Shown here piece after piece: positions 13,901 to 20,249 of a stretch of DNA of 64,000 nucleotides. Both the position numbers and the translations under genes were made by a program. Below the pieces are notes generated by a model. That model did no database searches, was not told the origin of the DNA, and was given only the letters and a program-made list of their open reading frames with translations. Source of the DNA: Pieris napi (Eukaryota; Arthropoda; Insecta; Lepidoptera; Pieridae); NCBI RefSeq assembly GCF_905475465.1, contig NC_062249.1, positions 3,422,501 through 3,486,500 of the forward strand. Reading direction: 5' to 3'. The first letter of the stretch is position 1; each line of letters begins with the position of its first letter.

Positions 13901-14329
13901 TGTTAATGATAGGTTCTTTCTTTTGTAGTAGTTTAAATATGTATTTTTCAGTATCATTTATATTCGTTAGCTGAGTACCTTCTGTCCAACCAATACCAAT
14001 TATATCATTTTCAGTTATTGAATATGGAATGTTAGGTGAAATACGCTTGACTCCTATGTAAACACCATTTGAACTCTGAAAATCAATAATCATTTATTAG
14101 ATGAAAAACAAACTGTCAATTTAAAATCATCTTTGCATGCATACTTTACCTTTAAATCCTCAATTGTTACTTCATCATCCTTAACCCTAATAACACAATG
14201 ATTTCTTGAAACAACCAAACTTGTGAGGATAATTTTATTATCATTCCCTCGGCCAATAGTTACTTCTTCATTATTGGGTAATGTAAATTCTTCGTTACCA
14301 AATTTTTGCCGGTGTAGTTTCCACTCCAT
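482..14329 (-). CDS. Senataxin-like SF1 helicase with N-terminal FHA domain (10 exons, 3' end beyond window)
   Basis: Joined exons (minus strand): 14329-14150, 14075-13082, 13009-12190, 11557-11397, 10280-10146, 9458-9220, 8285-8177, 7834-7673, 2571-2432, 609-482. All introns are GT-AG and phases chain, giving 1022 codons plus 2 bases before the window edge. Residues about 20-105 form an FHA domain (GR at 26-27, SRNH at 41-44, SSNG at 61-64), which binds phosphothreonine peptides. Residues about 110-660 are a charged, low-complexity linker. Walker A GPPGTGKS is at 875-882 and motif Ia (CATSNAAIDE) follows in exon 8. Exons 9 and 10 match the Sen1/senataxin core (KMVRVGR; CADIIATTL). Family members are nuclear RNA/DNA helicases that resolve R-loops and help transcription termination. 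Later helicase motifs must lie upstream of base 482. Function is inferred from the family; the gene model is strong. Confidence 0.9.
1021..1455 (-). repeat. Unclassified interspersed repeat, family GTGCGTGCGTAC (copy 1)
   Basis: On the minus strand this begins with a T/A-run next to GTGCGTGCGTACATAG, then an inverted repeat (AGAAGTGAAACTTCTTT) close to the head, and it contains a CT-rich block of alternating ctc/tct with a CAATCGGTCT core. The same head recurs at 16085 (minus) and 29630 (plus), and the CT-rich core recurs at 30070. No coding potential. Class unknown; boundaries approximate. Confidence 0.45.
1787..1930 (+). repeat. 3' end of a truncated non-LTR retrotransposon
   Basis: GCCTGGTAGAGATCG followed by an AAGGCAGACC block, a T-rich stretch, TGTACAATAAAGAATTTA and a short ATCT-type tail. 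I recall this layout as a common lepidopteran LINE 3' end. No protein-coding part is left. Recognition is from memory of the repeat type, not from a search. Confidence 0.4.
1948..2186 (+). repeat. Probable LTR of a BEL/Pao-like or similar retrotransposon
   Basis: Starts TGTAGGAGCC and ends CCGAACA. The middle (TTTTATAAGCGTAACGATTA, then GAGTTACGCCCCGA) is shared with 52218-52489, which starts TGTACAAGCC and ends CCGTACA. Directly after this copy comes TTTTGGTCCTTCGAGCC, which looks like the primer-binding side of an internal region, so a few bases of internal sequence remain. A sequence like the reverse complement of that PBS side is at about 1734-1757. Confidence 0.5.
2432..2571 (-). CDS. 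Helicase exon 9: KMVRVGR segment
   Basis: Residues 934-980. FKMVRVGRVEAMH matches the conserved stretch after motif Ia of senataxin-type helicases and is followed by a helical Gln/Ala-rich stretch. Acceptor ATTTCAG and donor CAG|GTAAGT. Its phase fits exon 8 across the Copia-containing intron. Confidence 0.87.
2616..2620 (+). repeat. Copia target-site duplication, left
   Basis: TAATA directly before the 5' LTR. The identical TAATA at 7166-7170 directly follows the 3' LTR. Five bases is the normal duplication for Ty1/copia integrases. Confidence 0.8.
2621..2751 (+). repeat. Copia 5' LTR
   Basis: 131 bp, starting TGTTAAG and ending TTTTATTA. It matches the 115-bp 3' LTR except for a 16-bp tandem duplication (ATTAGTAGTCTGTGCT). 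AATAAAAG inside it may be the polyadenylation signal. Confidence 0.88.
2752..2764 (+). other. Copia primer-binding site, initiator-tRNA-Met anticodon half
   Basis: GGTTATGGGCCCA lies directly after the 5' LTR. It is the reverse complement of the anticodon region of eukaryotic initiator tRNA-Met (TGGGCCCATAACC), not of the tRNA 3' end. Drosophila copia is known to prime from such a half-tRNA. Confidence 0.8.
2827..4431 (+). pseudogene. Copia gag-protease-integrase, 5' portion of broken polyprotein
   Basis: 534 codons. Residues 1-200 are the gag region. A CCHC zinc knuckle starts at Cys 222 (CX2CX4HX4C). The aspartic protease active site is DSGAS at 263-267. The integrase zinc motif begins at His 397 and His 402, with the paired cysteines further on. 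Asp 462 and Asp 525 fit the first two acidic residues of the DDE catalytic triad. The reading ends right after TDNGGEF because a LINE fragment is inserted, so the third acidic residue lies beyond the break. This piece on its own cannot make a working integrase or reverse transcriptase. Confidence 0.9.
4433..4710 (+). mobile_element. 5'-truncated Jockey-like LINE inserted in Copia
   Basis: About 275 bp ending AATAAACATA and then a run of about 19 T. It corresponds to the 3' end of the longer minus-strand copy at 42471-43165: both share GATTATCTAGTTGATAAAA, then GGGCCTGGGACTAGTGCTAG, and a CTCGGCCTACACC block. The body ends the ORF with a few codons and then the 3' UTR. The tail is T-rich, not A-rich. 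Target-site duplications could not be settled. Confidence 0.75.
4711..5974 (+). pseudogene. Copia integrase end and reverse transcriptase, middle portion
   Basis: Open in frame from before the start given in most ORF callers: coding resemblance resumes at about 4750 (IIHQKTNPYTPEQNG), and the longest ATG-initiated frame is 4844-5974. It contains the integrase C-terminal part, a charged linker, and the N-terminal reverse transcriptase motifs (KWVFKKK, ARLVAKGYTQ, then LDVVTAFLNG with the first catalytic Asp, and AVYGLKQSARAW). The frame is lost in an eight-T run near 5963. A few residues right after the LINE insertion are scrambled relative to what Copia elements normally have. Confidence 0.87.
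5975..6990 (+). pseudogene. Copia reverse transcriptase end and RNase H, 3' portion
   Basis: After the frameshift, coding resemblance continues in another frame. A TAG near 6037 precedes the IFVDDF catalytic box, then an open stretch runs 6094-6990. RNase H is clear: DADWASN, LSSTEAEYMA and KHIDVRYHFIRE. It ends 60 bp before the 3' LTR, as usual for Copia. The purine tract before the LTR (AAGTGGTGC) is interrupted. Confidence 0.88.
7051..7165 (+). repeat. Copia 3' LTR
   Basis: 115 bp, TGTTAAG to TTTTATTA, identical at both ends to the 5' LTR but without its 16-bp duplication. Followed by the TAATA duplication at 7166-7170. Confidence 0.88.
7172..7290 (+). repeat. Degenerate tRNA-derived SINE fragment
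   Basis: Contains GTGTTCGAACCAG, a box-B-like stretch, and then ACGGTGAAGGCAAACACCG and TGAGGAAACC. The latter is the central block of the SINE family found at 39254, 47207 and 60494. The 5' part and tail are not recognisable. Confidence 0.45.
7356..7612 (-). mobile_element. tRNA-derived SINE, family A (copy 1)
   Basis: On the minus strand: GGCCTCATAGCCTAGCGGTC (box A), GGTTCGATTCCCGGTTCGAG (box B), a unique body with TCGGCCTTTGGGAGGG and GTACATGGAGGACA, and a tail of GCCATAAAAATAAAAAAA. Direct repeats ATGCGACTT at 7347-7355 and 7618-7626 flank it and are probably the target-site duplication. Pol III would be the natural transcriptase. Copies are at 23056 and 30529. Confidence 0.8.
7673..7834 (-). 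CDS. Helicase exon 8: catalytic GKS and motif Ia
   Basis: Residues 880-933. Starts with GKSSVI, completing the ATP-binding P-loop, and contains ILICATSNAAIDEIV, motif Ia of Upf1/senataxin-type helicases. Donor is GTGAGT. The next exon is about 5.1 kb away because the Copia element lies between them. Confidence 0.9.
7893..7922 (+). repeat. (TA)n microsatellite in helicase intron
   Basis: About 15 TA units, 60 bp before helicase exon 8 on the minus strand. Confidence 0.85.
7975..8100 (+). repeat. Helitron-like fragment
   Basis: AAAAATAGGAGTTGATCGTA near 8066 matches the AAAAATAGGGGTTGATCGTA block of the Helitron copy at 11839. The ends are not visible. Confidence 0.4.
8177..8285 (-). CDS. Helicase exon 7: Q-motif and first part of Walker A
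   Basis: Residues 844-879. LNESQKIAV is the Q-motif of SF1B helicases. The exon stops inside GPPGTG, so Walker A is split by an intron before Gly-Lys-Ser. The split codon (G|GA) is restored with exon 8. Confidence 0.9.
8595..8845 (-). mobile_element. Non-autonomous Helitron (copy 1), diverged
   Basis: Matches the copy at 11839-12160: CAGCTGACCCGGCAAACG, TTTTGCCATGTAT, GCTGTATCATAAAAAAATA, GCCGATTCTC and GAGAATTTTATATAT in the same order. On the minus strand the expected 3' end CTAG is mutated to CTGG. In the intron before helicase exon 7. Confidence 0.6.
9220..9458 (-). CDS. Helicase exon 6: segment just before Walker A
   Basis: Residues 764-843, ending in phase 0. It encodes the conserved run seen before the Q-motif in senataxin-like proteins (NTFFSIS, then REY/LFEAMEYL-type sequence and SPLSEAIMNP). 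Acceptor ATATTTCAG and donor GTAAGT are good matches. Confidence 0.84.
9609..9895. mobile_element. Harbinger-type MITE (copy 1)
   Basis: Element 9612-9892 (281 bp) with terminal inverted repeats GGGAGCATTCAAGTATTAC and GTAACACTTGAACGCTCCC, flanked by TAA on both sides. A 3-bp TAA/TWA duplication is typical of PIF/Harbinger. No coding capacity. About 75-80% alike by eye to the copy at 10928. Confidence 0.72.
10146..10280 (-). CDS. Helicase exon 5: domain before the core
   Basis: Residues 719-763. The reading is open across a run of nine T bases (three Phe codons), and the segment FFFVHNVRIL resembles the beta-barrel (1B-like) region of Sen1/Upf1-type helicases. A SINE sits about 50 bp away in the intron that precedes this exon in transcription. 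Confidence 0.78.
10329..10579 (+). mobile_element. tRNA-derived SINE, family B (copy 1)
   Basis: GACTCATTGGTCTAGTGGTT (box A), GGGTTCGATCCCCGGCTGAG (box B), a body with a TATCTATCTAT-like AT stretch, AGCTTAGCATGGGACTAGGT near the end and an A-tail of 11. About 50 bp from helicase exon 5. Other copies are at 26786, 29061 (truncated) and 51453. Confidence 0.8.
10907..10924 (+). repeat. tRNA-like SINE left half, split by a MITE
   Basis: TTTTTAGCTCAGTGGTTA at 10909 onward reads as a tRNA box A. The box-B-like GGTTTGATTCCCAG appears only after the MITE, at about 11219-11232. The MITE therefore seems to have inserted between the two promoter boxes of an older tRNA-derived sequence. Confidence 0.45.
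10925..11212. mobile_element. Harbinger-type MITE (copy 2)
   Basis: Element 10928-11209 (282 bp), TIRs GGGAGCGTTCAAGTATTACG and CGTAATACTTGAATGCTCGC, TAA on both sides. Contains G-runs (GGGGGGGAGGGGG and GGGGGAGGGGGG) and the shared TTTTACTATTGGGTACAG core. Same family as 9612-9892, only about 1 kb apart, in adjacent introns of the same gene. Confidence 0.75.
11397..11557 (-). CDS. Helicase exon 4: pre-helicase region
   Basis: Residues 665-718. Begins after TTTTCAG and ends at GTAAGT. Encodes a helical segment (LIGDLLLMEIWECL) followed by a proline-rich turn, like the region before the helicase core of senataxin-type proteins. Both junction phases agree with the neighbouring exons. Confidence 0.82.
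11838..12161 (-). mobile_element. Non-autonomous Helitron (copy 2)
   Basis: On the minus strand it runs from TCTAATATATAAAATTCTCG to CGGTCAGCTAG, followed by T. This fits Helitron termini (5' TC, 3' CTRR, insertion between A and T). Inside are the conserved lepidopteran blocks GCCGATTCTCATAGATACC and GGCAAAACGACGTTTGCC. No Rep/helicase coding. In the helicase intron between exons 3 and 4. Confidence 0.7.
12190..13009 (-). CDS. Helicase exon 3: lysine-rich linker
   Basis: Codons 392 to 664 plus two bases. Lys/Arg-rich and low in complexity, with a strong basic cluster at about 520-531 (KKKRRRSRRK), probably a nuclear localisation signal. KKSVRF at 571-576 fits the RVxF docking motif for protein phosphatase 1. 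A more conserved-looking stretch begins near the exon end. The in-frame TAA read through the donor shows that splicing (CA|GTAAGT) is needed. Confidence 0.85.
13082..14075 (-). CDS. Helicase exon 2: end of FHA domain and acidic linker
   Basis: Residues 61 to 391 plus one base. It opens with SSNGVYIG, the conserved end of the FHA binding surface. The rest is rich in Ser, Asp, Glu and Lys and is probably disordered. Four psi-K-x-E sites (Lys 145, 188, 197, 211) surround a hydrophobic-acidic stretch VFILSDSD at 163-170, and a second such stretch, VQLIDDEDSD, is at 275-284. Acceptor is TTTTCAG and donor is GTAAGA. Confidence 0.88.
14150..14329 (-). CDS. Helicase exon 1: start codon and first half of FHA domain
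   Basis: Residues 1-60, phase 0 at its end. The ATG at 14329-14327 opens the frame directly onto the FHA fold, so it is a natural start. It carries the phosphate-binding residues of FHA domains: Gly-Arg in the first loop and Ser-Arg-Asn-His in the next. Donor is GTAAAG. Confidence 0.88.
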
Positions 14330-14335
14330 GGTGTA

Positions 14336-15020
14336 TACATACAGAAAATAGACCTACTATACTAGATTAACTACTAAATATAGATTACTAAACTAGATTA
14401 GAAATTCTGTGTACTAATCACTATAACGAGCGACGTGAGATTAACTTTTTTTATCAAAACGATATCTTATTATTTAAAGGGTCAATACAGGGTCTAGAAA
14501 GTAGAAATTAACAAATATCAAAGAACTAAGGAGGGAATGACAAACCGTAACAACCGGCAACCACAACTTTTAAATTCATATTCATGTCAATTGTCATATC
14601 ACAGGATCGATGTCAATTTCTTTACTGAACCATCAAACGACTTTTTACTAAGTTTTGTTAGTAACATTCATATAGATGATATTTAATTTGGGCATTATAG
14701 ATCATAACGTTCATAATATTCTTCCTTTCTACAATACATTCACCATTTGACGAGACTTACATGTTTTAAATTATGCTTCCTAAATGTAAAAGTTTAAGGT
14801 AAAGATAAGAGTTTTGTGGAATAAGTTTGGCTATATTACCATAACCTTTAAAGTTTGAAATAAAAAAAATGCTTAGTCTATCGGAGAATAAAAATACTAG
14901 AAAAATAAGTAAGATCCTAGAATTTAAGGTACTATAAAATAATATGTCTGTGGACTATTTTTAAATTTGTTTTGCATAAATCTTAAGCCACCCTATAAAT
15001 AATTAAGGTGAACAACCTTA
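14336..15020. other. Upstream region of the helicase gene
   Basis: AT-rich sequence between the helicase start and the hAT element. It should contain the helicase promoter and 5' UTR (read leftward), but I see no convincing TATA/initiator pair and no other gene. Confidence 0.4.
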
Positions 15021-15562
15021 ACTATACACAGTGGCGTAGCTACCAAGGGGCAAGGCGGGGCAGTGCCCCGGGGCCCTCAAGCTCAGGGGGCCCTCGAATC
15101 CTCACCAGAAATCTCGATCGTTCTGAACTTTTGGAAATTTCTCCCATTTTCAAAATAAATAAGACAGGTTGCAACCCCACTTTAATCAAGACATTAATTT
15201 GAGAGAAATTCAAAAGTTATGCCTAGGGAATTCCCCTAAATTCTTTCTGTAGGTTGGCAGTGTTGCCAATTTGACGGATAGTGATATGTGCATTTTATTA
15301 TTCACCGATGCATTTTATTGTGAATTCGAGTTAAGATTTTTTTTTGAGAAGGGTTAAAAAATTCATGCTGTATCAGTAAGTAAGCTAATGTCAATAAACT
15401 TTTTTGTACTGGTCAATATAGTGATTCAATTTTATTTGATTTTACCATTCATATTGATGTCCAGTAAAGTCAATAAATCGTGTCAAATCTAAAGATTTCG
15501 GCTACAGCTCATTGTACTGGGTGGCGCAAAAGTACTGGCACTAAAGAAAATTTGTTTATTTT

Positions 15563-16088
15563 TTGGATTTAAACTTCTTTAGGCGCGTTATGAAAAATTG
15601 ATGAGAGTGAAATTTTACGATGCGCGCGCACCTGAGACACAAAGTTGTCAGTGTGATTATAGCGTGCGCGAGCGAGATGGGAATAAGACAATCTACAAGT
15701 AAAAAGAAATAGAATATGCGTGAAGTTAGCAGCTATGCCAAGAATTTGGAATGACCATAATGACATTTACCTTTTTTTAACAAATAAAGGAGTTTTAATT
15801 ATTTTTTCAAAGAAATTTAGCAATGTTTTTTCACAAAGACCTATTGTTACTTAGTTAAAAGGTTATTAAACATACCAAGTTTTTAAATTGAATGAATAAT
15901 ATAATAAAATAATAAATAATAATTGTTATTATAATATTAATTAATAATTGAATAATATACTAAATATTATATATTATTAAATTGTTTACTTTAAATATTA
16001 ATTATTTATTAATTATATTAAAAAAAAATAAAGAAAGCCAAAGAAGTATAACTTCTTACGCGCGTACATAAGTACACGCACCCTTTTT
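15563..16088 (-). repeat. Insertion inside the mariner element, GTGCGTGCGTAC-type family (copy 2)
   Basis: About 525 bp present only in the left arm of the fold-back element. On the minus strand it starts with a GGGTGCGTGTACTTATG head, then GCGCGTAAGAAGTTATACTT and CTTTGGC, an AT-only block of about 150 bp (15890-16020), and a GC-richer part with GCGCGCGCACC. Head similar to the repeats at 1450 (minus) and 29630 (plus). No coding. Confidence 0.5.
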
Positions 16089-16275
16089 TTATATGACATT
16101 TCATTTCATTTCATTCTGTTGTTGAAAATTGTGTAGTGAACAAATGTAAAATATACTGAAAATCGTTTTAATCCCCAAGAACGTGGAATAATCGTGTCAA
16201 TGTTCGTACGGAAAATCTGTCTTTCACCAAAATACGCTGCAGGGTCCGTCTGGAAATGCCCAATTGCGTGGCACG

Positions 16276-16551
16276 TCACCTCGTTGTTGTTTCTGGACAC
16301 TCTTCCACATCTTCGCGCACAGCATCGATATTTTCAGCTGAAAGGCCTGTTTTTGGTCTCCCAGACTTAGGTCTATCCAATGTTGAGCCAGTTGCTTCAA
16401 GGCGTGTGGCAAAGCGTCGAATTGTGTGACCAATCGGTGCCGGACGGTGGGGAAATTGTCGACGAAATTCACGTTGTGTTTTTATCACTGATGTATTATT
16501 CCGTAACAACATTGACACGATTATTCCGCGTTTTTGGGGAGTAAAACGGTC
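16276..16551 (-). pseudogene. N-terminal part of a mariner-family transposase
   Basis: From the ATG at 16551: MDRFTPQKRGIIVSML, then a helix-turn-helix region with EFRRQFPHRPAP, TIRRFATRLEATGS and DRPKSGRPKTG, which is the paired-type DNA-binding domain with a GRPR-like motif (DUF4817-type) of insect mariner-like transposases. The frame ends after about 92 residues, where the element's fold-back begins. No catalytic DDE domain is present. The inverted partial copy of its start lies at 16160-16215 on the plus strand. Confidence 0.7.
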
Positions 16552-17689
16552 CATGTTTATTTTCATTGTACATATTTTACATTTGTTCACTACACAATTT
16601 TCAACAACAGAATGACAGGAAATGTCATATAAAAAAATAAACAAATTTTCTTTAGTGCCAGTACTTGTGCGGCACCCAGTATAACGCGAAATAGATAGCA
16701 ATTGAAAACAAAACCGCATCAAGCCTGGATTTAAACGAAGTCATTGATACTTTTGCGAAAACTAAAGGTAGGAAAAAATTGTAAATATAATTGTTATTTA
16801 GTCAGTTGGTAGGCCCGACCTTTATATAATAGACCCTTGAATCTTCTGTACTTATTTCATTTTATTAGCCAAGCCTACATCAAGTATTAATTGTAATTTA
16901 TGTTGTTACTATTTATTATTTTTATCACCTGCCCTGCACAAATAAGAGCTTACGTAGCTTAGCATTTTTAAATTATTTGTATATTTAATATGTTAATTTG
17001 ATAAAACCTAATCAGTTTACATAGCAGTGGGGCCCCATTTTTTAATTTGCCCCAGGGCCCATGGTCACCTAGCTACGCCACTGACTATACATTAAGGTTT
17101 AAATTAAACGACTTAGCACATTTAATCCAATACATTTATCAATAGCCATATATTTTTGAAGTACGAGAGTCAGACCTAGAGCTTAGCGTGAGATTAGATA
17201 GAGCTAGAAACGAGACTTAGCGCGAAGGCTGACGCCCGAGAGTCATAGCGCTAAATATCATTTCGGAATCTTACCCTAATATACTTAATAGACAAGTGAG
17301 CCATGCGGAATCCAAAGAGGATATGCAATAGCACTGCTCGAACTAAACATAAGAAATTAATTAAAAAGGTTTTCAAAATATATATATTTATTATATAGCT
17401 ACGGTGTAGGGTACGGTACGTAAGCGGAGTTTCGAATACTCTGAAATTTATAATACGTCAAAATGTTTATAACAGATTGATTGCGCTGATTGCTATCGCA
17501 GAAAATTTGTTTAAATGTTTAATTCAAGGAGAATCCGGCATGCCCATATCATATTATGATAACACTAGTAGGATTAGGGCATCGAAACTCGGTTCAATTT
17601 TGAAAACCCGGGTTTTCGGGTCTAAGAGTAATCAAAACTTGGGTTGACCGGTTTTTTCGAGCATTTCGATTTTTTTATTGTAATTCAAA

Positions 17690-17950
17690 TTTTTCAAAGT
17701 TCTGACGAGCCTGCTCTATTATCTACTACCATATTCGACACGTTTCTATTTTGCTATATTCTGGTCAGTTTTCTCAATGCTGCTGTAGCCATCTGTGTTC
17801 GCCTACGGATTTCCTCGTGACATCCTCCCTGGTTACTGGCCCACAAATTCAAAGTCCGCCAGTTCGCTAGAACGTGTGAGGAATCCAGCCCAATCCACTT
17901 ACTTTTGTCTTTGCCCTGTTAATAGAGAGACCGACCATTTTTGGAAGCTG
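17690..17950 (-). pseudogene. RTE-type LINE reverse transcriptase fragment
   Basis: The minus strand around 17770-17870 reads GGCHEEIRRRTQMA and ALRKLTRI followed by a stop and QNRNVS. This is the well-known EEIRRRIQMA segment after the reverse transcriptase of insect RTE elements. There are stops and only about 60 recognisable residues. Confidence 0.6.
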
Positions 17951-18104
17951 ACATGCTGTATCGTAAATTTCCCCTAATTTTCTTAAACATTAGTGAGTTG
18001 TATAGGACTAATTTATTAGATACTTAGCTGTGTTTTTTCTTGAACGATGCCTGTTCATTCTTCTTTATTGTTCCAAGTCCCAATCATAGGTAAGCCACAT
18101 TTTA

Positions 18105-18422
18105 TTCATTATATTATATTATATTATATTATATTATATTATATTATATTATATTATATTATATTATATTATATTATATTATATTATATTATATTATATT
18201 ATATTATATTATATTATATTATATTATATTATATTATATTATATTATATTATATTATATTATATTATATTATATTATATTATATTATATTATATTATATT
18301 ATATTATATTATATTATATTATATTATATTATATTATATTATATTATATTATATTATATTATATTATATTATATTATATTATATTATATTATATTATATT
18401 ATATTATATTATATTATATTAT
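18105..18422 (+). repeat. (ATATT)n pentanucleotide array
   Basis: About 315 bp, 63 units, with no interruption visible. It creates an artificial open frame of repeated YIIL. The flanks (TTATTCATTATATT and ATTATGTCATACTC) are unique sequence. Confidence 0.97.
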
Positions 18423-18889
18423 GTCATACTCACCTCACATCACTCACCTATAATCCGAGGCTACAATCACTTCGATGACGTCATAGCTTGAATTGCGCTA
18501 ACAAAGTAATTCTCGACCTTAGCCACTGGGGCCTTAGGGGCCAGTCGGTGGTGATACTGATCGAAGATCCTCAGTTTAACATTCCCTTTCTTCTGCTACA
18601 CTCCACATCCTGGTATAGGAAAATTGAGATTTTGTGAGTTAAAATCTTACCCTAACAATAAACGAAAGCTAAACAAAAAATTTTATAAAGATTTTTAATA
18701 GATAATTTTGTTATCAATGGTAATGCGGTTAAAGCTCCTTTCCTTTATGCCTTACAGTTAACGTAAACCTAAAATCTAACAAACGTGCTGCTCTATTTTA
18801 CATATAATAATTTGCCACAAATAAATTCTCTAAATGATTTAGATTCTTTGTTGTGATTAATACTGAAACCATATTATTTTATTTATTAT

Positions 18890-19215
18890 TTCCATTTTCT
18901 GCGGTGCCGATCGGTGGCAAGTACCTAACCTTACTGGGCATAACCAGCGACCTCTTGTGATGCGACTTGACAAATTTGCCAATGCAAACTTAAGCCGTTC
19001 AAACGGGAAATCGCTAGGGAAAAGTCTGAGATTGTGAGCACATTGCCAGATTTAGCGAGAAATTGGCCCGCCTCTCTTCCCTGACGACTCTAGCCTTGGT
19101 TTCTCGCTGGTATCTGTCAGCCAGTCCATTCCACCACTGCACAGGGAGAATAACTCGCTGGCCCACACCGCGAAGGAGAATGGCCGGCCGATCATAAGAT
19201 CGGGCGACCGTAAGG
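18890..19215 (-). repeat. Unclassified repeat-like fragment with coding traces
   Basis: GC content rises above the surroundings. The minus strand has a short protein-like run (LPVQWWNGLADRYQ, then RETKARVVREERRAN) with stops further on. It may be a LINE or DNA-transposon remnant. I do not recognise the family. Confidence 0.25.
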
Positions 19216-19837
19216 GCTGTCTTTTATTTCTGTCTTTTATTTTTTCTTTTTATTTTTGTCTTTTATTTTCATTAATGAAAACCGAGCTGTTGGACATTGA
19301 AAGGTAACTTTTATATATACAACCAGCGTTGACCCGCCTTCGATCGGGCAGCCAAATCTTTCTCATCAATCAATCTAGATATAGGTGAATACGCAATAAA
19401 TTTTAAGCAGCAATTTTTGAGTTTATCACGAGCATACATAAAGATTAAGGCAGGGAGATGTAAAGGTCATTCGTTCGACCATTTTTTCCGACTTACTATG
19501 CCAATCTGACTACTACGAAAAAGTATTTTTATTTTCGGCCTTTGGATGTGGCTGAAAATAATTATTATACTTAAGGAATACAAATAATGTAGTTTTATAT
19601 TGGTAAAAGAATTCTCAAAATTGGCCAGCCATCCATCCTACAACCTGACAAGCTTTACATATTTATATTATCAATAAATAAAATTGATTAACTTTAAGTT
19701 AAAGCCTTATAAGATACTTAAATTAGATAATACATATATATTTTATCCAATTTTACTCAATACAAGTCGTTATTCGGTAATTTCCTGTAAGGTTGCATCG
19801 TTTAATGTCACTTGATAGGAGCTTTCGTCTGTAAGGA

Positions 19838-20010
19838 TTGTTTTGTGCGCTGCGCAGCGAAAGCTCTGGGCGGGCGGCGGGGCGGGTGGCAAGCGGTGGG
19901 CGGCAGCGGGCGCAAATAGCGACAGCAGCGCAGTCGGCAACCTTACCGCTACCCAGCGCCCGTGCGCTCCCGGCCTTTTCCATCGGACCCCGTGACCCTT
20001 TAAACAATTT
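19838..20010. promoter_or_regulatory. GC/CpG-rich island, possible promoter or 5' exon
   Basis: About 170 bp with GC content far above the region and many CpG and GCGGGCGG-type boxes. It could be a promoter or a noncoding first exon, for example of the downstream potassium channel. Plus-strand donor-like sites exist at 20148 (AAG|GTACAC) and 20210 (GAG|GTAAAC). The frames here carry no recognisable protein. Confidence 0.3.
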
Positions 20011-20249
20011 TAATAAACAAAAGAATTGCGGTCTGATCCCCTGACGTTCGACCATCCTTAAAACCAAACCATTCATTGATAAATATAGTGCTAGTGTATA
20101 GTGCCATAACCAAGAATACCTGGTCGTTCTGGTCATCTGCTCTTCAAGGTACACGTGATAGAATCGATAGAATCCTTGGTGTACCCATCTCCCCAAGGTC
20201 ACAGCGAGGTAAACAATTTTCATTCGCATTTAAAGTATTAGACTAGTCA

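Larger units (their letters stand above)
15515..16681. mobile_element. Tc1/mariner-type fold-back element inside the hAT
   Basis: Element 15517-16679 bounded by TA on both sides. TIRs start CTGGGTGGCGCAAAAGTACT on the left and CTGGGTGCCGCACAAGTACT on the right, and both continue with GGCACTAAAGAAAATTTGTT. The inverted homology goes on well beyond normal TIRs: 16086-16215 is an inverted copy of about 16500-16650 and includes the 5' UTR and first codons of a transposase. A third insertion separates the left TIR from its subterminal part. Confidence 0.75.
15021..17091. mobile_element. hAT DNA transposon, non-autonomous, with nested insertions
   Basis: Element 15029-17083 with imperfect terminal inverted repeats CAGTGGCGTAGCTACC and TCACCTAGCTACGCCACTG. 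The 8-bp duplication ACTATACA at 15021-15028 and 17084-17091 is diagnostic of hAT. GC-rich subterminal blocks (GGGGCAGTGCCCCGGGGCCC and CCCAGGGCCC) sit at both ends. I see no transposase of its own. A mariner element fills 15517-16679. Confidence 0.82.

Noticed and set aside
18047..18478. 143-codon open frame made of repeated YIIL
   Set aside because: It is the translation of the ATATT array, not a protein gene.
19753..20229. 158-codon minus-strand open frame across the GC-rich island
   Set aside because: No recognisable domain; long frames without stops are expected in GC-rich DNA.
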